Of a stretch of 23,423 nucleotides of DNA, positions 6,543 through 14,410 are shown piece after piece. The DNA is taken from the NCBI GenBank assembly GCA_002372815.1, contig DFIR01000004.1, forward strand, positions 1-23,423, read 5' to 3'. The position numbers and the translations under genes were made by a program. This DNA comes from Lachnospiraceae bacterium UBA3692 (GTDB taxonomy: Bacteria; Bacillota; Clostridia; Lachnospirales; Lachnospiraceae). Numbering within the stretch: the first letter of the stretch is position 1; every line of letters begins with the position of its first letter. The notes beneath the pieces were generated by a model. It had not been told where the DNA came from. It saw nothing but the letters and a program-made list of their open reading frames with translations, and made no database searches.

Positions 6543-7421
6543 TCACTCCTTGACGGCGCCCACGTTCACGCCGGTGACGAAGTACTGCTGCAGGAACGGA
6601 TACGCTACCATGAAAGGCAGGATCGCGCAGACGATGGATGCATAATAGAGTGTATTCTGCGAGACCTTGTACGCCGTGGTCGGCGTATCGCCGTCCATGA
6701 TCATGACGCGGAGCATGTACTGGAAGTTGACCTGCGTCGGGTTGGTGATGTAGATCTGCACGGTGCTGTAGTCGTTCCAGACGGTAACGGCGAACATCAG
6801 ACCGACAGATGCAAGGGCCGCTTTGGAAAGCGGAAGGACGACCTTGTAGAAGATCTGCATCGGGGAGCAGCCGTCCAGCTTCGCTGCCTCATACAGGGAG
6901 CCGGGGATGCCTTCGAAGAAGTTCTTCATAAGGACGAGGTTGTAAACGTTCATGCCGTGCTTGACGACCAGGATCCACATGCTGTCCACGAGGTGCAGCT
7001 GCTTCATGACCAGGTATTCCGGGATCATGCCGCCGGAGAAGATCATGGTGAAAAGCAGGAAGTAGGACATCGCGCTGCGCCCGGGCATCTCGTACTGGTT
7101 CAGCACGTAGCCGCCGAGCGTGGACATGATCAGACCGACCAGGGTGCCGAGGACGGTGGTGACCACGGAGTTGATGAACGGACGGGCCAGCTTGGCGGTG
7201 CTCATAATGGTCAGATAGCCGGCAAATGTCGGATCACTGGGCCACAGGCGGAACTGGTACACGCCGACCGCGTTGAAGCTGTCCACGACGACCTTCCAGA
7301 TCGGGATGATCACGATGAGCGCAATGATGGCAAAAACGATGTAGTTGACAACATCAAATACCTTGATGCCGTGTTTCTTGTGGAGCTTAGGCTCCGCAGC
7401 TTTCTTCTGATTGTCAGCCAT
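6543..7421 (-). CDS. Sugar ABC importer permease, LplC/YtcP type
   Basis: One of two membrane subunits of a CUT1-type importer for complex oligosaccharides. The 292-residue protein has about six membrane segments starting at residues 26-45. It has the ATPase-contacting EAA loop at 178-197 (EAAKLDGCSPMQIFYKVVLP) and the C-terminal QQYFVTGVNVGAVKE typical of LplC/YtcP. It follows the other permease by 12 bp with a GGGG-rich site ahead of ATG 7419-7421, so the two are co-translated. No ATP-binding subunit is present in the window; in Bacillota such importers often share an MsmX-like ATPase encoded elsewhere. Confidence 0.93.
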   Translation of the reverse strand: MADNQKKAAEPKLHKKHGIKVFDVVNYIVFAIIALIVIIPIWKVVVDSFNAVGVYQFRLWPSDPTFAGYLTIMSTAKLARPFINSVVTTVLGTLVGLIMSTLGGYVLNQYEMPGRSAMSYFLLFTMIFSGGMIPEYLVMKQLHLVDSMWILVVKHGMNVYNLVLMKNFFEGIPGSLYEAAKLDGCSPMQIFYKVVLPLSKAALASVGLMFAVTVWNDYSTVQIYITNPTQVNFQYMLRVMIMDGDTPTTAYKVSQNTLYYASIVCAILPFMVAYPFLQQYFVTGVNVGAVKE

Positions 7422-7433
7422 AGTGCACCCCCC

Positions 7434-8378
7434 TTAAATAATACCGCGGCCGCGGACCTTCTTGGATGCCTCGTTGCTGATGAGCATCAGGACGCATCCG
7501 ACGATGGACTTGAACAGACCGACAGCCGTCGTGTAGCCGTAGTCCGGGATCGCCGTAAGGAATGTCTTGCGGTACACGTAAGTGGAGATAACATCGGAGA
7601 CTTCCAGAACACGGGTGTTGTACAGAACGAAGACCGGCTCGAAGATATTCAGGACCTTCGCCATGTTCAGGATCAGAACGATGATGATGGTGTTCGCGAG
7701 GGACGGCAGCGTGATGTACCAGATCTTCTGCAGTCTGGTCGCGCCGTCGATATCCGCCGCTTCGTACTGATCCGGGCTGATGCCCGCCAGTGTCGCGAAG
7801 AAAATAACCGTGCCCCAGCCGGTCTCCTTCCAGAGGTTGATGATCTGGAAGATCGGCTGCCACATCGCCTTGTTGTGCAGGAAGTCGATGCTCTTCTCGA
7901 TCACGCCCCAGTTCTTGAGGGTCTCATTGATGAAGCCCGTGGAGGAAGGGGACAGGAACAGTGTGAAGATCGCCGCGACCACCGCGTAGGACATGAAGTG
8001 GGGCAGGTAAATGATCGTCTGGATGAACTTCTTGCAGAACATGTTGCCCATCTCGTTCAGGAAGATCGAGATGATGACGGCCACGAAGGTGTTCAGCAGG
8101 AGTTTGACAACGGAGATCACAAGGGTGTTCTTGAACGCCAGCCAGAACTCCTTCTGTCCGAACATGGACTTGAAGTGCTCGAGGCCGACCCATGTGAGCT
8201 TGCCGAGTTTATAGCTGTAGAAAGAATACCGGATGCCGAGCATCGGCCAGTAGTAGATGATCAGGACAAAGAAGAATACGGGCAGAAACATCAGATAGAA
8301 TCCCCTGTTATTCCAGATCCTGAGCTTCAGAGGCTTTTTGCGGACCTGCACGGCCGCGCTGTTGTTATCTTTACTCAT
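7434..8378 (-). CDS. Sugar ABC importer permease, LplB/YteP type
   Basis: Partner permease of the importer, 314 residues from the chosen start MSKDNNSAAVQVRKK. A short basic cytoplasmic N-terminus is followed by a first span (FYLMFLPVFFFVLIIYYW) and about five more. The EAA loop begins at residue 206 (EAADIDGATRLQKIWYITLP). The family motif PHFMSYAVVAAIF is present. An in-frame ATG at 8438 would add 20 residues, but AAAGGA lies about 10 nt before the ATG at 8376-8378 and the shorter form matches the family. A 164-bp gap with a hairpin separates it from the binding-protein gene upstream. Confidence 0.92.
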   Translation of the reverse strand: MSKDNNSAAVQVRKKPLKLRIWNNRGFYLMFLPVFFFVLIIYYWPMLGIRYSFYSYKLGKLTWVGLEHFKSMFGQKEFWLAFKNTLVISVVKLLLNTFVAVIISIFLNEMGNMFCKKFIQTIIYLPHFMSYAVVAAIFTLFLSPSSTGFINETLKNWGVIEKSIDFLHNKAMWQPIFQIINLWKETGWGTVIFFATLAGISPDQYEAADIDGATRLQKIWYITLPSLANTIIIVLILNMAKVLNIFEPVFVLYNTRVLEVSDVISTYVYRKTFLTAIPDYGYTTAVGLFKSIVGCVLMLISNEASKKVRGRGII

Positions 8379-8458
8379 GAACGTATGTCCTTTCGGAAAC
8401 GTGATTGATCGCAACTCCCCCGCCACGATTTGTTTCAAGAAAAGATCTCTGTCTCTTG

Positions 8459-8490
8459 CACCGGCAGCCCGCCTGCGCGGACCGCCGGTG
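8459..8490 (-). terminator. Stem-loop between binding-protein and permease genes
   Basis: On the minus strand CACCGGC (8484-8490) pairs with GCCGGTG (8459-8465), and an inner CCGC/GCGG pair extends it. No immediate U-run follows; GATCTTTTCTTG comes about 12 nt later. Such hairpins after the binding-protein gene commonly stabilise or attenuate the message, so that the binding protein exceeds the permeases. That role is inference. Confidence 0.5.
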
Positions 8491-8542
8491 ACGAGTAAGG
8501 ATCATTCCGTTCTCTCAGAGCTCTTTAAGGACTCTCAGCGGA

Positions 8543-10189
8543 TCACTGCTCCGCAGCGTTGAGCTCATCAACGATCTGTGCAGCGATGTCGCCCCAGGAA
8601 GCCTGGTACTCTGCGATCGCCTCTTCAGGAGTGATCTCGCCGGTGACGGCAAGGTTCATCAGTCTGGTGCGGTCGTTCACGATGTCGGCTTCGTACTCGG
8701 ACAGAGTCGCGCAGGAGGCGGCAGCGGGAGCATCGACGCAGTTCTCGGTGAAGAAGGTGTTGCCTTCCTGGATCAGCGGATCATCGTTGACGAAGCCGTT
8801 GGTCAGAGGCGCAATGACAAGGACGGAATCAAGGTGATTCTTCTTCCACAGGGAGTTGGGATCGTTGGGGGACTGCTTCAGGTGGAACTCACCGTCCGCA
8901 TAGTCGTACGCCTTCTCCTGATCGGTGCCGGGGTTGAGGACGAAGGACTCCGCCTTGGTGCTCCAGTGAACATCCTCGGCGCCATAGGTCCAGAGGGTCT
9001 GCACGACGTCGCCGTCGAGCATGGTTTCGAACAGAGCGTCGAAGATCGCCTGCTCACGTGCATCATTGCCGTCCTGGTCATCGGTGATGACCCACACAGG
9101 AGCTTCTCTGTTGAGGTAGCCGCCCCAGGTATCCTTGATCTCCTGGATCGGAGGAAGCTGCACGAGCTCGTCCTCAACGCCGTTCTTGATCATGTTGTCG
9201 GTCAGGGTTCTCAGCCAGGTGCCTGCCCAGTAGGTGAAGACGCCTTCGGAAGTGGTCTGGTCGTTGGAGAAGAATTTCTCACGGGCCTGCTTCGTGCCGG
9301 CTTCCTCAGTATCGGGGTCGATGATGTCTTCGCTGTATGCCTTGTGGAGACGTGCCAGTGCGTCGATGGTAGCCTGCTCCTGGAAGCCGTCCACCCAGAC
9401 GCCGTCTTTCTGGTAGAAGGACGGGAATGCGCCCTGCCAGAACTCAGGCATGTAGTTGATGAAAGGTGTCTCGTCCATCTTGCCGTAGCCGGCAGCGATC
9501 ACGCCATAGGTCTTGCCGCTGGTGCCGTCGCCGTCCGGATCGCCTTCATGGAAGAACTTCAGCATATTGTAGTAATCGTCGAAAGTCTTGATGTCGTCGA
9601 TGGTCTTGCCGTAAGCATCGAGCCAGGACTTCTTGACATAGGTCACGCAGCCGTTGCCGTAGGTCGGGGCAAAGCCGTACTGCGCGCCGTCCGCGGTGCG
9701 AAGGCCGAGGTTGACGTTGGGAAGCGTCACGCGGGACTGGAATTCCGCATTGTCATAGGCGTCCTTGAGGTTCCAGAGGAGACCGGTGGTCTGATACTGT
9801 CTGAGCATGTTGGCGCTCATGATCAGTGCGTCAGGATAGCCTGCGTCACCGGGCTGGCCGGTGGTCAGGGTTCTGGAGACAGTTCCGGAATAATCGGAGT
9901 GATCCAGCTGGGTGATATTCAGTTTGATCGGGTGGCCGAGCTTCTCGCCGACGGCCGCTTCCCACTGCGCGACGAACTCCGCCTGGCCTGCGTCCACAGT
10001 CGCGGTGACCGTGCCGTCCACGATGATGTTGATTGTCTCGAGCGTGAAGGACCCGTCCTCATTTACGGTCCCGCCCGAGGGGGCTGATGCCGAGCTTCCC
10101 GCGTCGGATGCACCGCCGCCGCCGCAGCCTGCAAGCGCACCGGCAGCCATCACAGCACACAGAAGCACTGCTGTCAGTTTCTTTTTCAT
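8543..10189 (-). CDS. Extracellular sugar-binding lipoprotein of the importer (LplA/YtcQ-like)
   Basis: Captures oligosaccharides outside the cell for the two downstream permeases. The 548-residue protein has a lipoprotein signal: basic MKKK, a hydrophobic stretch, then the lipobox LAGC with Cys21, followed by a Gly/Ser/Ala-rich linker to about residue 45. The length and aromatic-rich body with GYGKMDETPFINYMPEFW suit the large LplA/YtcQ-type binding proteins of CUT1 importers for pectic oligomers. The ATG has a strong AGGAGG 6 nt upstream. It is first in its operon, beside a divergent serine hydrolase gene. The exact ligand cannot be read from sequence; the neighbouring genes suggest acetylated rhamnogalacturonan oligosaccharides. 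Confidence 0.92.
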   Translation of the reverse strand: MKKKLTAVLLCAVMAAGALAGCGGGGASDAGSSASAPSGGTVNEDGSFTLETINIIVDGTVTATVDAGQAEFVAQWEAAVGEKLGHPIKLNITQLDHSDYSGTVSRTLTTGQPGDAGYPDALIMSANMLRQYQTTGLLWNLKDAYDNAEFQSRVTLPNVNLGLRTADGAQYGFAPTYGNGCVTYVKKSWLDAYGKTIDDIKTFDDYYNMLKFFHEGDPDGDGTSGKTYGVIAAGYGKMDETPFINYMPEFWQGAFPSFYQKDGVWVDGFQEQATIDALARLHKAYSEDIIDPDTEEAGTKQAREKFFSNDQTTSEGVFTYWAGTWLRTLTDNMIKNGVEDELVQLPPIQEIKDTWGGYLNREAPVWVITDDQDGNDAREQAIFDALFETMLDGDVVQTLWTYGAEDVHWSTKAESFVLNPGTDQEKAYDYADGEFHLKQSPNDPNSLWKKNHLDSVLVIAPLTNGFVNDDPLIQEGNTFFTENCVDAPAAASCATLSEYEADIVNDRTRLMNLAVTGEITPEEAIAEYQASWGDIAAQIVDELNAAEQ

Positions 10190-10293
10190 GAACTACCTCC
10201 TTCTTGAAGTGTTGCTAGTTTCTGCCTGCCCCATGCACGTTATACAAGACCTTTCCGGCATGGGTGCAGGTACTCCATGGAACCTACCACTGT

Positions 10294-10323
10294 ATGATAA
10301 CTTTACAGCCTTCCCCTGCTCAA
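10294..10323 (-). promoter_or_regulatory. Possible promoter for the importer operon
   Basis: On the minus strand TTGAGC, an 18-bp spacer and TATCAT fit a weak sigma-A promoter about 105 bp upstream of the binding-protein ATG. It is the best candidate I see in the divergent intergenic region, but the match is only moderate. Confidence 0.35.
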
Positions 10324-10404
10324 GAGTACCAATTATTCGCTGAATGTCGGGTCAAAACGCTGATTTCTTGTCCTTCCGACATGGATGTTTTTCCAAAGCA
10401 AGGC

Positions 10405-10418
10405 CGATAACGTTTTCG
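10405..10418. promoter_or_regulatory. LacI-family-like operator in the divergent intergenic region
   Basis: CGATAACGTTTTCG is a dyad matching at six of seven paired positions, centred on CG with AAAACG half-sites, the style of LacI/GalR-family operators, including CcpA sites. It lies between the importer operon and the plus-strand serine hydrolase, about 26 bp before the latter's -35 box. No regulator is encoded in the window. Confidence 0.4.
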
Positions 10419-10443
10419 AAAATTGACATTCTGCACAAGAGAA

Positions 10444-10472
10444 TTGACGTTCATACCTCCCGTGAATACAAT
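10444..10472 (+). promoter_or_regulatory. Promoter for the serine hydrolase gene
   Basis: TTGACG (10444-10449), a 17-bp spacer and TACAAT (10467-10472). Another TTGACA sits 21 bp upstream (10423-10428) without a good -10 box. The start would be near 10479, about 40 nt before the ATG. Confidence 0.75.
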
Positions 10473-10520
10473 AATGCATAAAACCGCTCTTTCCTGTTTC
10501 TGTCTGAAAGGAGATGCCGC

Positions 10521-11900
10521 ATGCAGCTGATCCGTCCCTCGTCTTTCCCCTTCCCGCTCCACAGCGTCACCGTCCTGCACGGGGACACGCTGCTGCAGGA
10601 TGACCGCTTCGGCGTCTGCGCGGCAGGCGGCCCGCACAGGATGTTCTCCATCTCCAAGAGCTTCACGTCTCTCGCGATCGGGGCCCTGGCCGCTGAAGGC
10701 AGGCTCTCCCTCCGCGATACGATCGCTTCCTTCTTCCCTGAATATATGCCGGAGCAGCCGCATCCCTGGCTCACGCAGATGACCATCGAGGACCTGCTCA
10801 CGATGCGGACCTGCTACAAGTCGACGACCTACAAGCTGGACATGCGGGCACACTGGGTCGCGTCCTTCTTCCGCACGCCGCCGGATCACCGGCCGGGCCA
10901 GCTCTTCCGCTACGACACCAGCGCCTCCCACACGCTCGCGGCCCTCGTGCGCAAGCTGACCGGACAGACGGTCCTGGACTACCTGCGCGCCCTGTACCTC
11001 GACGCGATCGGGTTCTCGCGGGAGGCATATTTTCTCACGGATCCCTTCGGATGCGAGCTCGGCGGCTCCGGCCTCGTGTGCACCCCGGAGGATCTCCTGA
11101 AGACGGCCGTCTTCCTCCGCTCCCTGTACAACGGGACCTGGGACCGCACCGCCTTCCCCGATCACGCCTTCATGGAGCGCTATGCGGAATACGTCCGCAG
11201 CGCCATGTCTTACCACGTCTCCACGGTCCAGGAAGGCAAGACCCTCGACGAATGCATGGGCTACGGCTACATGTTCTGGCGGATCCGCGACGGCGTCATG
11301 ATGTACGGCATGGGCGGCCAGTACGTCGTCTTCTACCCAGAGCAGGACCTGCTCTTCGTCACGACAGCCGACACACAGGCGGTCCAGGGCGGCGGCCAGC
11401 TCCTCCTGGACGCCATCCGCAGCGCCGCCGTCTCCGTCTGCGGGGAGGAGGCTTTCCGGTCTGGTGGTGCTGATGCGGGGGCGGAGGTTTCCGGGGCTGC
11501 CGGGGCTTCTGATGCGGGTGCGGCGGTCTGCGGGGCTTCGGTCGATCCTTCTCTCTACGGGACTTACCGTCTCGCTCCGAACGCAGCCGGCTTCACAGGC
11601 CTGTCCATTGATGACACGGCGCTCCGGATCGATGCCGAACAGACTTCTTACTCTTTCTTATATGGAAGAAATACCCCCGTCCGCTCCGTCGATCCCCTCT
11701 GCGGACAGCCGCTCTTCGGCCAGGCTTACCCCCAGCCGGACGGCAGCCTGTATCTGTACGTCCAGATCGTCGGCGACTACGTCGGCAGCCTGCACTTCCT
11801 GCTGCGCGCCTCGGACGGCTGCATCACCCTCTCGATCCGCCGCTTCGAGGAGACCCTCTTCCCGGCCTTCGACGGCTTCTTTGAGGGGACTCGCGCCTGA
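10521..11900 (+). CDS. Serine hydrolase of the beta-lactamase/penicillin-binding (PF00144) family
   Basis: A 459-residue predicted cytoplasmic hydrolase or esterase and the only plus-strand gene. The SxxK nucleophile motif is Ser43-Ile-Ser-Lys46 in HRMFSISKSFTSLAIG, the second motif is around Tyr131 in FRYDTSASHTLA (YxT rather than YxN), and the third is a Gly-rich YGMGGQ at 262-267. There is no signal peptide. Residues about 312-346 are a low-complexity Gly/Ala/Asp linker, followed by a separate C-terminal domain with beta-strand-like segments. ATG 10521 has AAGGAGAT 7 nt before it. Family members include esterases, amidases and beta-lactamases, so the substrate is open. Context suggests an ester on a pectic oligomer, but that is inference. 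Confidence 0.85.
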   Translation: MQLIRPSSFPFPLHSVTVLHGDTLLQDDRFGVCAAGGPHRMFSISKSFTSLAIGALAAEGRLSLRDTIASFFPEYMPEQPHPWLTQMTIEDLLTMRTCYKSTTYKLDMRAHWVASFFRTPPDHRPGQLFRYDTSASHTLAALVRKLTGQTVLDYLRALYLDAIGFSREAYFLTDPFGCELGGSGLVCTPEDLLKTAVFLRSLYNGTWDRTAFPDHAFMERYAEYVRSAMSYHVSTVQEGKTLDECMGYGYMFWRIRDGVMMYGMGGQYVVFYPEQDLLFVTTADTQAVQGGGQLLLDAIRSAAVSVCGEEAFRSGGADAGAEVSGAAGASDAGAAVCGASVDPSLYGTYRLAPNAAGFTGLSIDDTALRIDAEQTSYSFLYGRNTPVRSVDPLCGQPLFGQAYPQPDGSLYLYVQIVGDYVGSLHFLLRASDGCITLSIRRFEETLFPAFDGFFEGTRA

Positions 11901-11908
11901 CGGGAGTT

Positions 11909-11950
11909 CTCACACAGGGGGGCTCACACAGGGGACGGTTCTCTCCGTTG
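11909..11950. repeat. REP-like repeat copies after the serine hydrolase
   Basis: TCACACAGGGG appears at 11911-11921 and again within CTCACACAGGGGACGGTTCT from 11925. This second copy matches the palindrome at 981-1000 over about 20 bp, but its right arm is eroded (CTCTCCGTTGTG). It starts 9 bp after the gene's stop and is followed by T-runs near 11956-11966, so it might also help termination. Confidence 0.65.
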
Positions 11951-11984
11951 TGCCATTTTTGTTTTTCGATGAGATTTCTTATTT

Positions 11985-12268
11985 GAAAGCGAGTTTCGGA
12001 TATTGCCGATTCGCTTTGAAAGGAATAGCAGGCCGGATAAAGCGAGTGTTTGCCCTTTCTAACTCGCTTTGACTTCTACAATGCTCTTCCCGAAGCGAGT
12101 TTGCCGGGGCATCCAAAGCTCGGGACTCGCTTTGCTTTGGGATATTTATATTTGAAAACGAAAAGACACCGTCCGGCACTCACTTTGGTCTGGGACATTT
12201 TCATTTGAAAGCGAAAAGGCACCGTTCAGCGCTCGCTTTGGTCCAGGACATCTGCATTTGAAAGCGAA
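11985..12268. repeat. Array of GAAAGCGAG / CTCGCTTT motifs in alternating orientation
   Basis: I count about eleven copies of AAAGCGAG or its complement, near 11987, 12011, 12040, 12063, 12093, 12126, 12155, 12179, 12208, 12232 and 12260. They mostly alternate in direction, 20-35 bp apart. AAAGCGAG (12040) pairs perfectly with CTCGCTTT (12063). From 12125 the pattern is a ~53-bp tandem repeat of three units, each running ACTCGCTTTG, GGGACAT, then ATTTGAAAGCGAAAA. There is no credible reading frame. Confidence 0.75.
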
Positions 12269-12319
12269 TGAAGCATTCATGTGCCGGGGCTTGCGCAGAC
12301 CGCCGGGCAAGCCCCAGCG

Positions 12320-12620
12320 TGAAAATGCACTGCTCATTTCAAATTGTCAGGAAAATGGTGCAGTTCATTTTTTGCCTCACTGCGATTCAGAAATAATCGA
12401 AATAATGGTGCATTTTCCGCGAAAAAATGCACTACTCTCCGGCAATCAGCCTTCAATGTAGTGCATTTATGTTATAAGCATGTCAATTAATCTTTATTCA
12501 GAATATATGCAGACGCTATGCCGTAAACCGTGCACTATTATCCGGATTTCTCTGCACACGTAGTGCCGGCTTTTCCGAAGCGCACTACTTCCGGATAAGA
12601 CAAACAAAAATAGTGCCCCG
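12320..12620. repeat. Array of TGCACTA / TAGTGCA motifs in alternating orientation
   Basis: About nine copies of GTGC or GCAC with shared flanks: TGCACTGC, GGTGCAG, GGTGCATTTT, AAAATGCACTAC, GTAGTGCATTT, GTGCACTATT, GTAGTGCC, GCGCACTAC and ATAGTGCC. Three are followed by a TCCGG box (12437, 12541 and 12590 areas). The stretch is visibly more AT-rich than its surroundings and has no credible gene. It directly follows the AAAGCGAG array. Confidence 0.65.
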
Positions 12621-12675
12621 CATGGTCTCGCATCACACGCAGCTTAACGCCATTGGAACCACCCACCCGCGCAAA

Positions 12676-13413
12676 TCATTTCAGGAACTGCAGGAATGCG
12701 GCGGCGGCGTCCGGGTGGAGGCAGCCGTTCACGACGCCTGCGTAGGACGGCGTATCGTGTTCCTCGGTATCAGGATAGTTTGTAGTGAACAGCTCCGAGT
12801 CATCCATGCGGATGCCGATGGGGACGTCTCCGCTGTAGAGGAGGCGGTCCTGGCTCTTGTAGGATGCAAGGGTTTCCTCGTCCAGGATGCCGCGCAGGTC
12901 CTGGTACCATTCCGCGGCGACGTAGCGCTCGAAGAGATCCTGCTCCGCGACGAGGAGGTCGGCGCCGCCTGTCATGACGAGCAGCATCAGCTTCTCTTCG
13001 TCCTCATAGGTGTATTTGATGCCGGTGATGGCGATATTCTGCGCTTCCTCGGCGGCACTTGTCCCGTCGCCGGGCATCTCACCGGTCTCCTCCCCGTCCG
13101 TCAGCAGCTGCATGCGGATGGAAGTGTCGATGACGATCTGCTCGCGCTTCGGATTCGTGAGAAAACTGTCCGCGAATGCCTGCTCCACTTCCGTTTCTGC
13201 GGTCATGGAAGGGGCGCGGTTGATCAGGACCGCGCGGAACACCTCTTCTTTCTGGGTCAGAACGGAATAAAGGAACGCCGCGGCGATCCCGATGAGGAGG
13301 AGCGCCCCGAGCGTCCAGAGGAGGTAATAGTCTTTAAAATACTGCCATTTCACCTTGAGAGGAGCGGTGCGAAGCTGTTCCCGCTCCTCCCGGAATTCGT
13401 CCATAACGGCCAT
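12676..13413 (-). CDS. Membrane-anchored protein of unknown function
   Basis: I do not recognise a named family. The 245-residue protein has a charged cytoplasmic N-terminus (MAVMDEFREEREQLR), one strong membrane span at about 30-54 (YYLLWTLGALLLIGIAAAFLYSVL) and an external domain of about 190 residues. The late pattern, GGADLLVAEQDLFERY...DLRGILDEE and ...HPDAAAAFLQFLK, loosely resembles solute-binding folds, so it could be a membrane-tethered binding-like protein. AAGGAGAT lies 7 nt before ATG 13411-13413. It begins 71 bp after kduI and may be the last gene of the pectin operon. Confidence 0.7.
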   Translation of the reverse strand: MAVMDEFREEREQLRTAPLKVKWQYFKDYYLLWTLGALLLIGIAAAFLYSVLTQKEEVFRAVLINRAPSMTAETEVEQAFADSFLTNPKREQIVIDTSIRMQLLTDGEETGEMPGDGTSAAEEAQNIAITGIKYTYEDEEKLMLLVMTGGADLLVAEQDLFERYVAAEWYQDLRGILDEETLASYKSQDRLLYSGDVPIGIRMDDSELFTTNYPDTEEHDTPSYAGVVNGCLHPDAAAAFLQFLK

Positions 13414-13484
13414 GCCGTATCTCCTTCAGCCAATATTCCCTGCGCCGGCTTCTGCCGGTATCTCCCGGCGCCTGATGTCTTTCC

Positions 13485-14336
13485 TCAGCGCAGCTCGTCA
13501 GGGCGCAGGTTGTCCATGTCGTCGAAGGTCTGGTTCTCGCCGCCCATTGCCCAGATGAAGGTGTAGTTGGCCGTACCGGCGCCGGAGTGGATGGACCAGG
13601 ACGGGGAGATGACCGCGTCGAAGTTCTGCATCACGATGTGGCGGGTCTCCGTGGGCTCGCCCATCATGTGGAACACGACCTGGTCCTCCGGGATCTCGAA
13701 GTAGGTGTAGATCTCCATTCTTCTCTCGTGGGTGTGGGCCGGCATGGTGTTCCAGACGCTGCCGGGCTGCAGCTCGGTCATGCCCATGGAGAGCTGGCAG
13801 GTCTTCAGGACATCCGGGTGGATGAACTGGTTGATCACGCGCTTGTTGCTCAGCTCCGCGGTGCCGACGGGGCGGTGATTGGCCTCAGCCATCGTGATCA
13901 GGCGGGTCTCGTACGCGCAGTGCGCGGGGGCGCTGACCATGTAGAATTTTGCAGGTTTTTCCGGATCGTCAGAGGAGAAAGTGACCTCTTTGGTGCCCTG
14001 GGTGATGTAGAGGCAGTCCTTGTAGCCCAGGCGGTACTCGGTCCCGTCCGCGACGATGCGGCCGCTGCAGCCTTCTCCGCCGATGTTGAAGATGCCAATC
14101 TCCCGGCGCTCAAGGATGTAGTTCGTGCCGAAGCTGTGCATGCAGTCGATCCCCTGATCGAGCGGTACGGTCTTCGAGACCGGCATGCAGCCGAACGTGA
14201 CCATCCGGTCGACATGCGAGTAGACGCACACGATCTCGTCCGGCTTGTAGAGGCCGGTGATCAGGAACTCGTCGCGGAGCTCCTGGGTCGTGTAGCGTTT
14301 CACGTCTTTCTGATTGGCACTGTAGCGAATATCCAT
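13485..14336 (-). CDS. kduI: 5-dehydro-4-deoxy-D-glucuronate isomerase
   Basis: Converts 5-keto-4-deoxyuronate, formed from unsaturated galacturonate, into 3-deoxy-D-glycero-2,5-hexodiulosonate in the cytoplasm. The 283-residue length matches the KduI family. The cupin zinc ligands are visible: His201 and His203 in PAHTHERRMEIY, Glu208, and His250 in SWSIHSGAG, each five residues later than in the E. coli enzyme. Family sequences HSFGTNYILERREIGIFNIGG and GYKDCLYI are present. ATG 14334-14336 (MDIRYSANQKDVKRY) fits the family start; longer frames upstream run through the shadow of the GH28 gene. The downstream enzyme KduD is not in the window. It directly consumes the product expected from GH105. 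Confidence 0.97.
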   Translation of the reverse strand: MDIRYSANQKDVKRYTTQELRDEFLITGLYKPDEIVCVYSHVDRMVTFGCMPVSKTVPLDQGIDCMHSFGTNYILERREIGIFNIGGEGCSGRIVADGTEYRLGYKDCLYITQGTKEVTFSSDDPEKPAKFYMVSAPAHCAYETRLITMAEANHRPVGTAELSNKRVINQFIHPDVLKTCQLSMGMTELQPGSVWNTMPAHTHERRMEIYTYFEIPEDQVVFHMMGEPTETRHIVMQNFDAVISPSWSIHSGAGTANYTFIWAMGGENQTFDDMDNLRPDELR

Positions 14337-14410
14337 TGTGATCCTGCCTTTCCTTCTGTCAATGATGCCGTCTTCCGCCGGCTGTGTCTGTTCGCTGTAC
14401 TTGTCTTCCG

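Noticed and set aside
10423..10451. Second plus-strand promoter using TTGACA at 10423
   Set aside because: At 17-bp spacing the -10 position reads GACGTT, which is not a usable box; the promoter at 10444-10472 is far better.
10320..11216. Minus-strand frame over the serine hydrolase start
   Set aside because: The plus strand has the SxxK motif, a promoter and a good ribosome binding site; the minus frame has charged low-complexity shadow sequence.
11979..12337. Two short minus-strand frames with similar peptides in the AAAGCGAG array
   Set aside because: Similarity reflects the ~53-bp DNA repeat; no start signal is seen and the frames drift between units.
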